Assembly (NCBI GenBank): GCA_038203695.1
Contig: JBBRDQ010000258.1
Coordinates: forward strand, 1-6,652
Reading direction: 5' to 3'
DNA: 6,652 nucleotides
From: M3007 sp038203695
Lineage (GTDB): Bacteria; Bacteroidota; Bacteroidia; Chitinophagales; Saprospiraceae
Below, piece after piece: positions 5,719-6,652 of this stretch; the first letter of the stretch is position 1; each line of letters begins with the position of its first letter. The position numbers and the translations under genes are program-made. The notes under the pieces were generated by a model that saw only the letters and a list, made by a program, of their open reading frames with translations, was not told where the DNA came from and made no database searches.

Positions 5719-6652
5719 CTACGATTCGGCCATTTTTTGCGAAAAACGCAGAATAATAAACTCCGCCGGGCGAACGGGTGCCATGCCGATCTCGACGATC
5801 AGCCGGCCTTCCAGAATATCCAGTGCGGTCATGGTAGTGCCCAGGCCGACGCTGACGTAAAATGCGTGCTCCGGTTTCGCGCCTTGCAGGGCACCGGCGC
5901 GCCATTGCAGGATCAGGAAATTCTCGATCATGCCGCGTACACGCACCCAGGTATTGGCGTCGTTAGGCTCGAAAACAAACTGTTCGCAGGCTTTTTTGAC
6001 CGATTCTTCCACCATGTTGTAAAAGCGGCGTACGGGAATGTACCGCCATTCATTGTCGTTGCCAGCCAGGGTACGGGCACCGAAGACGAGTACGCCCTTA
6101 CCGGTAAAGGAGCGGATGGCATTGATAGATTTGCCCGCCGTCGTATCGATATTGAGGGCCGATAATTGGGATTCCGAAAAAGCCACCGAAGGACGAACTA
6201 CGCTGTTCAGGCTGACATTGGCCGGCGCTTTCCACACGCCACGGGTACGGTCGACATAGGCAATAACGCCGGCTACCGCACCACTTGGAGGGATAGAAAG
6301 ACTTAAACCGTTGAGGCCATTAACGATAGACTTATACACCCCGAAAGAAGCGCGGAGTTGCTGCTCAAAGCCCGCCAGCGCTACTGGATCGGCAGGGCCT
6401 GCGATTTCTGTGTCGTAATCACCAATCAGGGTGGTGATATCCGTATCCGTGGTCAGCGAACTCAACGCTGCACCCGCTGCGCCGTCGACTACAAACAACG
6501 CTGCGCCGTCCAAATCGGCATACGTGACATTTTTGGGTAAAATGGCTTCCAGCCACGGCGTATAGGCCATGCCGTATTTCAGGTTATTGTCGAACTCGTC
6601 GAGACGCCGACGTGGAAGCCGAACTACATCATCCGCGGCCTGGGAGGACTGC
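5719..6652 (-). CDS. Contractile tail sheath protein, C-terminal 310 residues, truncated by right edge
   Basis: This is the 3' part of a tail sheath gene (Afp2-4/gp18 type), the outer cylinder that contracts to push the tube. The frame stays open to base 6652 and the residues before the methionine at 6570 fit the family (LDEFDNNLKYG running into MAYTPWLEAILPKN). That Met is therefore internal, and the gene begins outside the window. Further marks are SIPPSGAVAGVIAYVDRTRG with VWKAPAN, INAIRSFTGKGVLVFGARTL, and the conserved terminal domain WRYIPVRRFYNMVEESVKKA, FEPNDANTWVRVRGMIENFL, LDILEGRLIVEIGMAPVRPA then EFIILRF. The C-terminal strand after this hooks neighbouring subunits in known sheaths. 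The stop is TAG at 5721-5719. Whether this is the only sheath or one of several paralogs cannot be told from here. The tube gene follows after 42 nt. Confidence 0.95.
   Translation of the reverse strand, partial: QSSQAADDVVRLPRRRLDEFDNNLKYGMAYTPWLEAILPKNVTYADLDGAALFVVDGAAGAALSSLTTDTDITTLIGDYDTEIAGPADPVALAGFEQQLRASFGVYKSIVNGLNGLSLSIPPSGAVAGVIAYVDRTRGVWKAPANVSLNSVVRPSVAFSESQLSALNIDTTAGKSINAIRSFTGKGVLVFGARTLAGNDNEWRYIPVRRFYNMVEESVKKACEQFVFEPNDANTWVRVRGMIENFLILQWRAGALQGAKPEHAFYVSVGLGTTMTALDILEGRLIVEIGMAPVRPAEFIILRFSQKMAES

Noticed and set aside
5477..5905. Minus-strand frame of 142 codons spanning the sheath end and tube start
   Set aside because: Out of frame with both well-supported genes and Arg-rich in composition; a frame shadow.
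6568..6570. ATG at 6570 as the start of the sheath gene
   Set aside because: The frame is open upstream to the window edge and encodes plausible sheath sequence; 283 residues would also lack the N-terminal sheath domain.
1..6652. Type VI secretion system or prophage instead of eCIS
   Set aside because: The combination of Afp7-type LysM connector, two tube paralogs, DUF5908-like protein and Afp11-like baseplate J fits eCIS better. No TssJLM, TssBC pair, capsid or lysis gene is seen. A prophage cannot be fully excluded from this window alone.

Overview
The window is a nearly gap-free piece of an extracellular contractile injection system (eCIS: Afp/PVC/MAC-type phage-tail-like particle) locus. 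Every gene lies on the minus strand, so transcription runs from the right edge (6652) to the left edge (1). The gene content points to a Bacteroidota host: the eCIS set includes a DUF5908-type small protein, the baseplate-J protein has the long form seen in that phylum, base composition is moderate, and the intergenic gaps show no obvious Shine-Dalgarno sequences, as is usual for Bacteroidota. The genus cannot be named from this window.

In transcription order the layout is: the C-terminal part of a tail sheath protein (right edge to 5719); a main tube protein (5676-5245); a second, divergent tube protein of the tube-initiator kind (5233-4799); a 59-residue DUF5908-like protein (4797-4618); a LysM-ended tube/baseplate connector (4579-3887); a VgrG/gp27-gp5-like spike (3890-2169); a PAAR spike-tip protein (2105-1815); a gp25-like baseplate wedge protein (1786-1367); and the first 432 codons of an Afp11-like baseplate J protein, which runs off the left edge (1296-1). 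Both edge genes are open and therefore incomplete. There is no gene-free stretch over 300 bases. The longest gaps are 70, 63, 42 and 38 nt.

The genes form one assembly module. The sheath contracts around the tube, the second tube protein and the LysM protein join the tube to the spike, the spike carries the PAAR cone, and gp25 and baseplate J build the wedges that hold the sheath before firing. Spacing is tight: one ATGA overlap and one TGA-T-ATG junction. This supports a single operon with translational coupling. No effector, toxin, tail fibre, tape measure, ATPase or cap gene is inside the window; these would be expected outside it.

The least ordinary points are the small DUF5908-like gene, the PAAR-before-gp25 order (reversed relative to afp9-afp10), a PAAR protein with three literal PAAR repeats, and a set of degenerate 7-nt repeats in three of the operon's spacers, one of which forms an inverted pair able to fold into a hairpin between gp25 and baseplate J. 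The system itself is a known class, not a new one.
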